Positions 48,611 to 56,554 of a stretch of 64,000 bases of DNA are shown piece by piece. A model generated the notes under the pieces. It made no database searches. It had not been told where the DNA came from and saw only the letters and a list, made by a program, of their open reading frames with translations. The DNA is from CAYXPR01 sp964467255. Lineage in GTDB: Bacteria > Pseudomonadota > Alphaproteobacteria > Rickettsiales > RGZB01. The translations under genes were made by a program, and so were the position numbers. Each line of letters starts with the position of its first letter. Position 1 is the stretch's first letter. The stretch lies in contig CAYXPR010000002.1 of NCBI GenBank assembly GCA_964467255.1, positions 1 through 64,000 of the forward strand, written 5' to 3'.

Positions 48611-50505
48611 TGCCGACCTTTATCCACAGATTGCGTAAGTCTTACGTTATTGCGGCCCATGACCTGTTCATGGCGGCTTTTAGCTTTGTGCTTTCGCTTT
48701 ACCTGCGCCTTGGCACCGAAGAGTTTCACATTGCAAAGCCTATTCTTGTGCCAGGCACATTAGTATTTACCGCCGTATGCGGCGTGGTATTTCTTTTATT
48801 CCGCCAGCCCCGCTACGTGTGGCGCTATATTTCAATGCAGGATTTACTTGAAATTGTGAAGGCGGTGACGCTGGCGACGCTACTCTTCCTGCCGATGATG
48901 TTCCTGGTAAACCGCCTTGAGGGGATGCCGCGCTCCTCGCTCGTTATCAACTGGTTTGTGCTTCTGGCACTACTGGGTGCACCACGCTTTTTGTACCGCG
49001 CATTTAATGAGCGCACCCTGCATATTGAAACGCGCCAAACCCACCTGACCAAAAAAATGCAGGTAGTGCTGATTGGTATGAACGACCATATTGAATTATT
49101 CCTGCGCCAGATGAATGGCAGCCCCAGTGCAGAATATGAAGTGATCGCCATGCTGGACGATGACCGCGCCAAGCATGGCCGCCGCATCCGCGGTGTGGAA
49201 ATTGCAGGCAGCATTAAAGACTTACCGCGCGTGGTACAAAAACTGCGCCAGCGTGGCGACCATCCGCAAAAAGTGATTTTTGCCCCCGGCTATTTAGAAG
49301 GTGCTGATGTGCGAGAACTATTGGCGGAAACGGAAAAACTGGGTATGACCATTGCACGCCTGCCGCGTCTGACAGACTTCAGAACCACAGTGGAAGAAAA
49401 AATCGAACTGCGCCCCATTGCGGTGGATGATTTGCTCGGCAGGCCGCAAGCCAAGCACGACCGCACCAAAGTGCGTGCATTTATTGAGGGCGAGTGCGTG
49501 CTGGTTACAGGCGCTGGCGGCACTATCGGCAGCGAACTCGTGCGCCAGATTGCCGCGTTCGCCCCTAAAAAAATTGTTCTATTTGAGATTTCCGAACATA
49601 ATCTTTACCAGATTGATAAAGAGCTTGAGGAGCGCTACCCCGATTTGGCGCGCGTGCCCATCATCGGTGACGTGAAGGATATGCAGCAGATTGAAGCCGT
49701 GTTTAAAACACACCGTCCACAGCTTGTGTTCCATGCTGCCGCGCTGAAACATGTGCCCATGGCGGAAAAAAATATCCGCGAAACCGTACTCACCAATATT
49801 CTTGGCACAAAAAATGTTGCCGATGCCTGCGCTGCCGCAAAGGTAAAATCGATGGTCAGTATCTCTACCGATAAAGCCGTGAACCCCACCAGTGTCATGG
49901 GTGCCGCCAAACGCGCGGGTGAATGCTATGTGCAGGCGTTAGGGCAGTCCGGCAAAGCCAAGAAAACCGCGCTTACCACCGTGCGCTTCGGTAATGTGCT
50001 CGGCTCTTCAGGCTCGGTGGTGCCATTGTTTGAACGCCAACTGAAAGCAGGCGGCCCCCTCACCGTTACACACCCCGACATGGTGCGCTATTTCATGACC
50101 ATAAAAGAAGCGGTAGAACTGGTGCTACATGCCGCCGAGCTCGGCACCCGCCAAAAGGATAATAACGGCGCCATCTTCGTGCTGGATATGGGTGAGCCGG
50201 TGTATATCAAAGACCTTGCCACGCAAATGATTCGCCTTGCTGGCCTGAAGCCGGATGAAGATATTAAAATCAGCTTCACAGGTTTACGCCCCGGTGAAAA
50301 GCTGTATGAAGAATTATTCCACGCGGAAGAATCACCGCAAAAAACGGAACATGAAGGTATTTTGCTGGCCGCGCCGCGAGACCTTAGCCTTTCAAAAGCC
50401 ACGCAGCATATTAAGAAAATGACGGCTGCCGCCGAAGACCATGACGACAAGAAAACGCTGGCAGCCCTACAAGTGCTTGTGCCAGAGTTCAAACGAGCAG
50501 ATTAG
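48610..50505 (+). CDS. WbpM/CapD/PglF-type membrane nucleotide-sugar 4,6-dehydratase
   Basis: 631 residues. Four N-terminal membrane helices are followed by two Rossmann regions; the second holds GAGGTIGSELVRQIA and the catalytic segment SISTDKAVNPTSVMGAAKRAGE, where Met occupies the place of the usual SDR Tyr, as in FlaA1 and WbpM. It converts UDP-GlcNAc to a 4-keto-6-deoxy sugar, feeding the preceding transferase. The pair is a common O-antigen/capsule initiation set. Confidence 0.9.
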   Translation: MPTFIHRLRKSYVIAAHDLFMAAFSFVLSLYLRLGTEEFHIAKPILVPGTLVFTAVCGVVFLLFRQPRYVWRYISMQDLLEIVKAVTLATLLFLPMMFLVNRLEGMPRSSLVINWFVLLALLGAPRFLYRAFNERTLHIETRQTHLTKKMQVVLIGMNDHIELFLRQMNGSPSAEYEVIAMLDDDRAKHGRRIRGVEIAGSIKDLPRVVQKLRQRGDHPQKVIFAPGYLEGADVRELLAETEKLGMTIARLPRLTDFRTTVEEKIELRPIAVDDLLGRPQAKHDRTKVRAFIEGECVLVTGAGGTIGSELVRQIAAFAPKKIVLFEISEHNLYQIDKELEERYPDLARVPIIGDVKDMQQIEAVFKTHRPQLVFHAAALKHVPMAEKNIRETVLTNILGTKNVADACAAAKVKSMVSISTDKAVNPTSVMGAAKRAGECYVQALGQSGKAKKTALTTVRFGNVLGSSGSVVPLFERQLKAGGPLTVTHPDMVRYFMTIKEAVELVLHAAELGTRQKDNNGAIFVLDMGEPVYIKDLATQMIRLAGLKPDEDIKISFTGLRPGEKLYEELFHAEESPQKTEHEGILLAAPRDLSLSKATQHIKKMTAAAEDHDDKKTLAALQVLVPEFKRAD

Positions 50506-50506
50506 T

Positions 50507-52399
50507 TTAAGCGCTGCGCTCAATGAGTACAGCGGTCAGGTCATCTTTTATCACACCACAAGCATGCTGCTTTGCTGCATTTACTATATTTTCTGTAATC
50601 GTTTCAAGTGACCCTGAATGCATGATTGCATCCGTTAAAAAGGCAGATGGCATCATGCATCCTTCACGGTTACGCGCCTCCACCAATGCATCACTATAGA
50701 GTATCAGCCTTTCACCCTTGGTAAAGGGCACCTCATGGTTCTGGTAAGTGCTTTTGCCTGAAACACCTAGCGGAAAGCCACTCGAATCCAAGATAAAGCA
50801 CTCACCGCCTTTGCGTTTTATCATTGGCTCCATCGCTGCGGCAGAGGCATAGGTAAGCCGTGAAGAGGAGACGGTAAATTTCAGACACATCATGGTCGCA
50901 AAATGGCCTGTTGGTAATAAACCGAATAGTTTTTGATTGAGTACTTCGAGGCATTTGGCAGGATTACCACCATGTGTTGGAAGTACTTCTTCAAGTAATG
51001 CATGAAGCCTGAAAACATTCAGGGCCGCGCTCACGCCATGACCAGAAAAATCAACCATGTAGAGCAACATGTTATCGGCATCACGTTCATATATGCCCCA
51101 AAAATCACCACCCAGTTCTGATGAGGGTTCGTAATGGCTGTGGATTTTGACCCCATACTGCGTAGAAATTTTTTGCACCTGCTGCTGTTTTGGCAAAAGC
51201 TGCTCTTGCATGTGGCGTGCCGACTCCAACTCTTCTGCCGTGCGGCGGCGATATTCCCTAAGCCCCTGCAGTAATGCCCTGTTGTTTAGGTGCACACGCA
51301 TGCGCGCCAATAACTCATCCTGCCCGAATGGCTTGTTGATTAAATCCGTTGCTCCCACTTCAAACGCACGCACTTTTTCCATGGAGTCAGAAATCCCCGT
51401 GATGACGAGGATGGGCATTTTCTTGAACTCCGGCACTGCACGCACCTGCTCGCAATATTCAAATCCATTCATTTTCGGCATCATCATATCGAGCAGCACA
51501 ATATCGGGCTTAAACTGGTGCGTTTTTTCGAGCGCCTCGGCACCATCGCGCGCAGTTTCAACCTGAGTGAATCCCTGCTTTGCAATAATTTCAGAGAGCA
51601 AGCGGATGCTAAATTCATTATCATCCACCAACAACACCCGTGCATTTTTTATATCTGGCATCGCATCGTCCTGCGTTTGTTTGGTGGCTGGTTGTTTGGT
51701 AGTTGTTTTTTTAGAGAGCTTTTTCTGCTGAAACCGCATGGTTAATTTACGCCCGCCATCTTCAACCGCTACAGTGCTGAAACTGTGTATCAGGTGAAGG
51801 CCGCGCCCAGTGAGCAACGTGAAGATTTGTTTTTTAAGGCGTGTATAATCATACCCCTCACCTTCATCTGCCACCTGAATGTGCCATACATTGCTTACGT
51901 GTTTTACGCGAATATGCACGCGCTTTTCAGCATGACGCTGGTTTTGAAGCAATGCCTCTGCCTGCGTATAATAACTTACAAACTCTTCCCTGCGGTGATG
52001 CTCACGGCCTAAGCTTAAACAACCATGCATCAGTGCATTGACCAATGCTTCATGCAGGCAGGTGTGCATCTCCGCATAGGCATCTTCAGTAACGGTGCCG
52101 CCGCTGAACCACGCTTGCATCAGCAGCGATGCGACCGGAAGGCGATAAAGCGTAGACGCGCGTATGGAAATTTGTTTATCCCAGCCGGTCTGGTGGAATC
52201 GTGCCGCTTCCTCGCGCCAACCCCTGCTTGCACCAGCATCAATAAATACATCCTTAGGTTGTGAAGTGAGGGACAAAAAAACCTCCGCAGAGGTGATGTC
52301 AGCCACCATTGCATCGGTGGGGTTAAATACCAGTGCCTTGGGTGCGCTTGAAATGGTGTGAATATTCACTGCCAGTTCTTCTTTTCCGCCTTGTAGCAT
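50507..52399 (-). CDS. Fused RsbW-like kinase / receiver / RsbU-like PP2C phosphatase (HsbR-like)
   Basis: 630 residues. Residues about 80-225 form an HATPase_c_2 anti-sigma-kinase domain: N box HEALVNALMHG, VADEGEGYD and GRGLHLI. Residues 253-370 are a receiver with phospho-acceptor D304 in VLLDMMMPKMNG. Residues about 430-630 are a SpoIIE/RsbU PP2C phosphatase with GGDFWG, VDFSGHGVSAAL and KDDLTAVLI, all metal ligands present. It would phosphorylate and dephosphorylate the STAS protein encoded just upstream, under control of receiver phosphorylation. P. aeruginosa HsbR has the same domains in a different order. It is the last gene of the chemotaxis block. Confidence 0.9.
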   Translation of the reverse strand: MLQGGKEELAVNIHTISSAPKALVFNPTDAMVADITSAEVFLSLTSQPKDVFIDAGASRGWREEAARFHQTGWDKQISIRASTLYRLPVASLLMQAWFSGGTVTEDAYAEMHTCLHEALVNALMHGCLSLGREHHRREEFVSYYTQAEALLQNQRHAEKRVHIRVKHVSNVWHIQVADEGEGYDYTRLKKQIFTLLTGRGLHLIHSFSTVAVEDGGRKLTMRFQQKKLSKKTTTKQPATKQTQDDAMPDIKNARVLLVDDNEFSIRLLSEIIAKQGFTQVETARDGAEALEKTHQFKPDIVLLDMMMPKMNGFEYCEQVRAVPEFKKMPILVITGISDSMEKVRAFEVGATDLINKPFGQDELLARMRVHLNNRALLQGLREYRRRTAEELESARHMQEQLLPKQQQVQKISTQYGVKIHSHYEPSSELGGDFWGIYERDADNMLLYMVDFSGHGVSAALNVFRLHALLEEVLPTHGGNPAKCLEVLNQKLFGLLPTGHFATMMCLKFTVSSSRLTYASAAAMEPMIKRKGGECFILDSSGFPLGVSGKSTYQNHEVPFTKGERLILYSDALVEARNREGCMMPSAFLTDAIMHSGSLETITENIVNAAKQHACGVIKDDLTAVLIERSA

Positions 52400-52416
52400 A
52401 ATAGGCCCTTTACGGT

Positions 52417-52719
52417 TTATTTTACGTCAAACAAGGCATCAAACTTTGAAACCTTGAACATCTTCTCTACCTGCCCTTGCGCATGCTGCAACAGCACCAG
52501 ACCTTTATTTTTTGCCAACTCTTCCTTGAGGATAAGCAGCATGCCGAGGCCAGCAGAATCGATGAAGGTAACACGGGAAAAATCAATCGCCAGCGTGCCG
52601 ATTTTATTTTTTTCGATGATGCCGATAACCTCCCGAACCTTGGGATTATCGTTGAACGTCATCTCGCCACTAAATGTCAGCGAAAGCGTGTTGCCCTGAA
52701 TCTGCTGCGAATATTCCAT
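52417..52719 (-). CDS. STAS-domain anti-sigma factor antagonist (HsbA/RsbV-like)
   Basis: 100 residues, one STAS domain. LAIDFSRVTFIDSAGLGMLLILKEEL includes the Ser of DSAGLG that is phosphorylated in RsbV, SpoIIAA and HsbA. It lies 17 bp upstream of the fused kinase/phosphatase gene and 8 bp downstream of an MCP-like gene. The natural reading is that its phosphorylation state controls binding to an anti-sigma factor (FlgM in the Pseudomonas HsbA case), not seen here. Confidence 0.9.
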   Translation of the reverse strand: MEYSQQIQGNTLSLTFSGEMTFNDNPKVREVIGIIEKNKIGTLAIDFSRVTFIDSAGLGMLLILKEELAKNKGLVLLQHAQGQVEKMFKVSKFDALFDVK

Positions 52720-52727
52720 AACGCCTC

Positions 52728-53939
52728 TTAAAATAACTCCACATCATCACCCGAAGAAGCTGCAGGCTTCGCCTGTGATTTGTGCATTTTTTTAATCATC
52801 TCTTCATCTAAATCACCGAGCGCTTCAAGGCGTGAAAGATAGCTGTGCTGGAATTCACTGAGCATAAACTGCGATGCAATGATGCCAATAAGCTCGCGGC
52901 TGAGGGCCGCCTTCGGCCCGCCGCTGTTGATTTCTTTCCCTGCCGTTTGCAGCTGCCCAAGAATGGTGGAGACCGCCTGCAATGCTTTCACAGAATTATC
53001 AATATACTGCGAGGTTCTATCCTGAAATTGAATACCCATGACCGTGCCGGTGATGGTTTTGGAAATATGTTCAGAAGCCTGAGCCGTTTCACCAAGGATG
53101 GTTTTGAATTTAGCACTTTGGTGCACCATACCATCCAACAGTGTATCGAGCCTTTCTTTGGCCATGATGCTGTCAGACATGTCGGTTGTCGCCACTTCTT
53201 TCAGCGTGGTGTAACCCTCGCGCACTTTGGTAGTGACGTTGCCGATGCTAGAGCGCATTTCATCTGAAAGTTCGCTAATTTGCTTAGACACCGTGCGCAC
53301 TTCATTCGCCACCACCGAGAAGCCTTTGCCCGCCTCACCCGCGCGAGATGATTCAATGGTGGCATTCAGCGCCAGCAGATTCGTTTGCTTGTTAATGGCC
53401 TGAATTCTGCCGTTGAAGCTTTCCACCGCCGCCAGCGATGCCATGGCATCATCAAGACTATATACCATAGAAATAGCCATTTTGGAGATGAATAGGATTT
53501 TATCGACCGCATCGGTCAGCGTTTTATTAAAGATGGTCGCAAACTCAGCAAGCGTAACCTTCTCGCCGCCCACATCGATTGATCCTGCCATTTCCACCAG
53601 CTTGTTGATGATGTCGCTCTGGTCCTGCGCACCCTTGGAAAGCGCCATGAATTTTTGATTCAGCTCGACGGTGCTATTTTCAACCAGCGACGCTGTTTGC
53701 GGCAATTTTTCAACCAGCACCTGCAACGCCTGCACGCACGGATTCACCGATGACTCCCAGCGGCGGAGCAGTTCTGTGGCGTTCACTGAATCCGGCACTT
53801 GTGGTGCGCGGCTATGCGATTCTGTTGCCAATGAGGTCAAATCCGGCGCATCCGGCTTTACATACATGTCTACCGCGCTGGAGGCTTTTTCTGCCTCTAC
53901 CTCGCGGCGATGTTTTTTCATTATTTTCGGCATTGCCAT
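52728..53939 (-). CDS. Cytosolic MCP-like signalling protein with DDVELF tail
   Basis: 403 residues without any membrane segment. Residues about 175-230 form an MCP signalling tip (IQAINKQTNLLALNATIESSRAGEAGKGFSVVANEVR). The N-terminal 100 residues are charged and unknown; no PAS or ligand domain is seen. After the MCP helices, QFQDRTSQYIDN recalls CheZ-like and other MCP-derived phosphatase sequences. The C-terminus SSGDDVELF is shared with the end of CheD. It could be a cytosolic receptor or a CheY-interacting protein. 25 bp downstream of cheB. Confidence 0.82.
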   Translation of the reverse strand: MAMPKIMKKHRREVEAEKASSAVDMYVKPDAPDLTSLATESHSRAPQVPDSVNATELLRRWESSVNPCVQALQVLVEKLPQTASLVENSTVELNQKFMALSKGAQDQSDIINKLVEMAGSIDVGGEKVTLAEFATIFNKTLTDAVDKILFISKMAISMVYSLDDAMASLAAVESFNGRIQAINKQTNLLALNATIESSRAGEAGKGFSVVANEVRTVSKQISELSDEMRSSIGNVTTKVREGYTTLKEVATTDMSDSIMAKERLDTLLDGMVHQSAKFKTILGETAQASEHISKTITGTVMGIQFQDRTSQYIDNSVKALQAVSTILGQLQTAGKEINSGGPKAALSRELIGIIASQFMLSEFQHSYLSRLEALGDLDEEMIKKMHKSQAKPAASSGDDVELF

Positions 53940-53964
53940 AGCGGCTCTCTCATTCTTCCGATTG

Positions 53965-55014
53965 TTAGTGCATGTATTCCATCATAGTTTGTACCATTTT
54001 GTGAAGCGGTAACTGCACATCCACCGCACCGGCAAGATAGGCGGCCTTAGGCATACCATAAACCACCGAGCTCTGTTCGTCTTGCCCTATATTGAAGGCA
54101 CCGGCCTGCTTCATCATCAACATGCCTTTTGCCCCATCGCGCCCCATGCCGGTGAGCATCACCCCCACAGCCCGCTTGCCGACATTTTTTGCAAAGGATT
54201 CAAACAATACATCGACCGACGGCTTGTGACCAGAAACCCTTTCTCCTTCATTCAGGGAACAGATAAACCCCTCACCCAAACGATCAAGCTTAATTTCAAG
54301 ATGCTTATCGCCCGGAGCGATATACACATTCCCCTTTTCAATTTTCTGCTTATCCTTGGCTTCATGCACCTTAACGGTTGAAAGCCGGTTAAGGCGCTCG
54401 GCGAAAGTTGCCGTGAAACTAGGCGGCATATGTTGTGTGATGAGCACAGGTGGGAAATCTGCCGGCAGGTAAGGGATAATCTGCCCCAGTGCCTCCACCC
54501 CGCCTGTGGACGAACCAATCGCCACAATATACGATGCCTTAGGCACAAACTTGCCGCTGGCGATGGTGGGTCTTACTGCCTCTTCGTTTTTGTTGAGTGG
54601 GCGCACGCGCGCTTTCGCTGCGGCTTTTACTTTTTCAATCAAGCTCTGCCTTACATCCTCAATGGTAGCGCCTTCGCCTTTGGGTTTGCCAATGCAATCC
54701 ACCGCGCCCAATTCAAGCGCTCGAATCGTTTCTTCAGCGTTTTTCTGTGTAAGAGACGAAACCATCACCACTGGCATGGGCCGCAGTGTCATAATTTTCT
54801 CAAGAAACGAAAGCCCGTCCATTTTGGGCATTTCAACATCGAGTGTAATTACATCGGGGTTCATCTGCTTGATAAGCTCGCGGGCGATGTAGGGGTCAGT
54901 GGCCACGGCCACCACTTCAATCATCGGGTCGGAGGACAGCATATCCGCCAACATTTTGCGGATAAATGCAGAGTCATCGACAATAATCACCCGTATTTTA
55001 CGTTCTGTTTCCAT
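53965..55014 (-). CDS. cheB: Chemotaxis protein-glutamate methylesterase CheB
   Basis: 349 residues from the ATG at 55014, 5 bp after AAAGG; a GTG at 55020 is less likely. Receiver domain residues 5-120 with ITLDVEMPKMDGLSFLEK, linker, then the esterase domain with catalytic Ser in IGSSTGGVEAL, His in TQHMPPSF and Asp in MLTGMGRDGA. It removes receptor methyl groups and deamidates Gln for adaptation. Part of cheR-cheD-cheB. Confidence 0.97.
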   Translation of the reverse strand: METERKIRVIIVDDSAFIRKMLADMLSSDPMIEVVAVATDPYIARELIKQMNPDVITLDVEMPKMDGLSFLEKIMTLRPMPVVMVSSLTQKNAEETIRALELGAVDCIGKPKGEGATIEDVRQSLIEKVKAAAKARVRPLNKNEEAVRPTIASGKFVPKASYIVAIGSSTGGVEALGQIIPYLPADFPPVLITQHMPPSFTATFAERLNRLSTVKVHEAKDKQKIEKGNVYIAPGDKHLEIKLDRLGEGFICSLNEGERVSGHKPSVDVLFESFAKNVGKRAVGVMLTGMGRDGAKGMLMMKQAGAFNIGQDEQSSVVYGMPKAAYLAGAVDVQLPLHKMVQTMMEYMH

Positions 55015-55022
55015 CCGCACCT

Positions 55023-55700
55023 TTAACCAAAAAGCTCAACATCACCGCCATCGTGCGCAGTGTGCTCTGCCTGCACCTCAAAACGTTTTTCTTCTTCGAT
55101 AATCCGTAAATCGTCTTTGCGCTTTAACTTCCGCATCATGATTTTGCCGTTCTCAGGAAAATAATGAATGCGCCGTGGCAAGGTGCCGCCTAAATCTTCC
55201 GCATGGATACGAAGGCCTTCTCTTTTGAGATATTCCCGCACAAAGATAGCATTTTTGTCGCCAATTTTGGCAGAGCTTTCAATCACGTTCCCGCCGCCAA
55301 ATACTTTGACTTCAAACCGTTCTTTCTTGCCACCGATTTTAAGCAGCTCGTTAATCAGCTGTTCCATAGCGAATGCGCCAAAGCGCATGGATTCCTCGCG
55401 GCTGATGTTGCTGCTACCAGGAAGCAAAAAATGATTCATGCCGCCCACGCCCGCGATGGGGTCTCTGATACAGGCTGACACACACGAGCCGAGAATGGTG
55501 GCAATCATCTCGCCCGGCTCAGAGGTCACATAACATTCCCCTGAAAACAGTTTGATGACTGTGATTTCCGCTATCTGGTCATAATAGCGCTTGTTGCCGT
55601 CGTAATAGTCCCCCGCCTGTACTTTCTCGCGGTCGGTTCGCCGCATGGGAACGCGGCCCGTGGGAAGATATAAATCATCCTGTACACCATCTGCGGTCAT
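55023..55700 (-). CDS. cheD: Chemoreceptor glutamine deamidase CheD
   Basis: 225 residues. The core ATILGSCVSACIRDPIAGVGGMNHFLLPG contains the catalytic Cys and His of CheD, preceded by an 80-residue extension absent in short CheDs. The last residues, DGGDVELFG, match the tail of the MCP-like protein two genes on. Its start overlaps cheR by ATGA. It deamidates Gln residues of receptors. Confidence 0.93.
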   Translation of the reverse strand: MTADGVQDDLYLPTGRVPMRRTDREKVQAGDYYDGNKRYYDQIAEITVIKLFSGECYVTSEPGEMIATILGSCVSACIRDPIAGVGGMNHFLLPGSSNISREESMRFGAFAMEQLINELLKIGGKKERFEVKVFGGGNVIESSAKIGDKNAIFVREYLKREGLRIHAEDLGGTLPRRIHYFPENGKIMMRKLKRKDDLRIIEEEKRFEVQAEHTAHDGGDVELFG

Positions 55701-56527
55701 TTTATTTTCCTGTAAATGGTTTTGCCGACGGACTCAAAACGGTCTGACACATTGAACAGGTTTTCGGAGTGGCCAATGTAAAGCCAACCGTTAGGCTTGA
55801 GGAGGTTTGCGTATTTATCAAAAATAACGCGCTGTAAATCCTTACTGAAATAAATCACCACATTCCGGCAAAAAATAACATCAAACGGCCCGCTCATCGG
55901 CCACTCATCCAGCAAATTTAGCTGCTTGAAACTGATGAGGCGCTGAAGCCGGTCCACCATCTGTACATGCTCCGCATCTGCCCTCAATACATATTTACGG
56001 TGATACTGCGAGGGGATGTCCTCCATCACTTCCTTGCTGTAGATACCGCGCCTGCCGGTGTTCAGCACGTTCGTATCAATATCCGTCGCCAGAATTTTAG
56101 CATCCCATGTTTCAACCCCCGGAATAGACTCACACAACGTCATGGCAATGGAATAGGTTTCCATGCCCATCGAGCAGCCTGCCGACCAGATGCGGATGCG
56201 CTTTGAAGCGTTTGCTTTAATCATTGGCTCAAACACTTTATCTCTCAGGTGCTCGAAATGATGCCCCTCACGGAAGAAGTGCGTTACGTTTGTGGTAACG
56301 GCATTGACGAAGTTCATCATCTCGCCACTGGATTCTTTTTCCAGTAATTCGCGATACTGGGCAAAGGATTTGAGGTCATTGGCCCTAATTCGCCGCGCCA
56401 CACGGGAATACACCATGCTGCGTTTGTGCTCAGCAATCACGATGCCCGTTTTTTCACCTACTAGGTCTGCCAGATAACGGAAGTCATCGTCCGTGAATGA
56501 AAACTCACGATCTGCTACATCTGCCAT
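55697..56527 (-). CDS. cheR: Chemoreceptor methyltransferase CheR
   Basis: 276 residues. The helical N-terminal domain (YSRVARRIRANDLKSFAQYRELL) is followed by the SAM-binding domain with RIWSAGCSMGMETYSIAMTL and FDVIFCRNVVIYF. It methylates receptor Glu residues. The MCP gene immediately upstream encodes a protein ending GWEEF, which could be the CheR docking pentapeptide. Confidence 0.96.
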   Translation of the reverse strand: MADVADREFSFTDDDFRYLADLVGEKTGIVIAEHKRSMVYSRVARRIRANDLKSFAQYRELLEKESSGEMMNFVNAVTTNVTHFFREGHHFEHLRDKVFEPMIKANASKRIRIWSAGCSMGMETYSIAMTLCESIPGVETWDAKILATDIDTNVLNTGRRGIYSKEVMEDIPSQYHRKYVLRADAEHVQMVDRLQRLISFKQLNLLDEWPMSGPFDVIFCRNVVIYFSKDLQRVIFDKYANLLKPNGWLYIGHSENLFNVSDRFESVGKTIYRKIK

Positions 56528-56554
56528 GTTTACTTCCCTTTGAGCGCCTGATGT

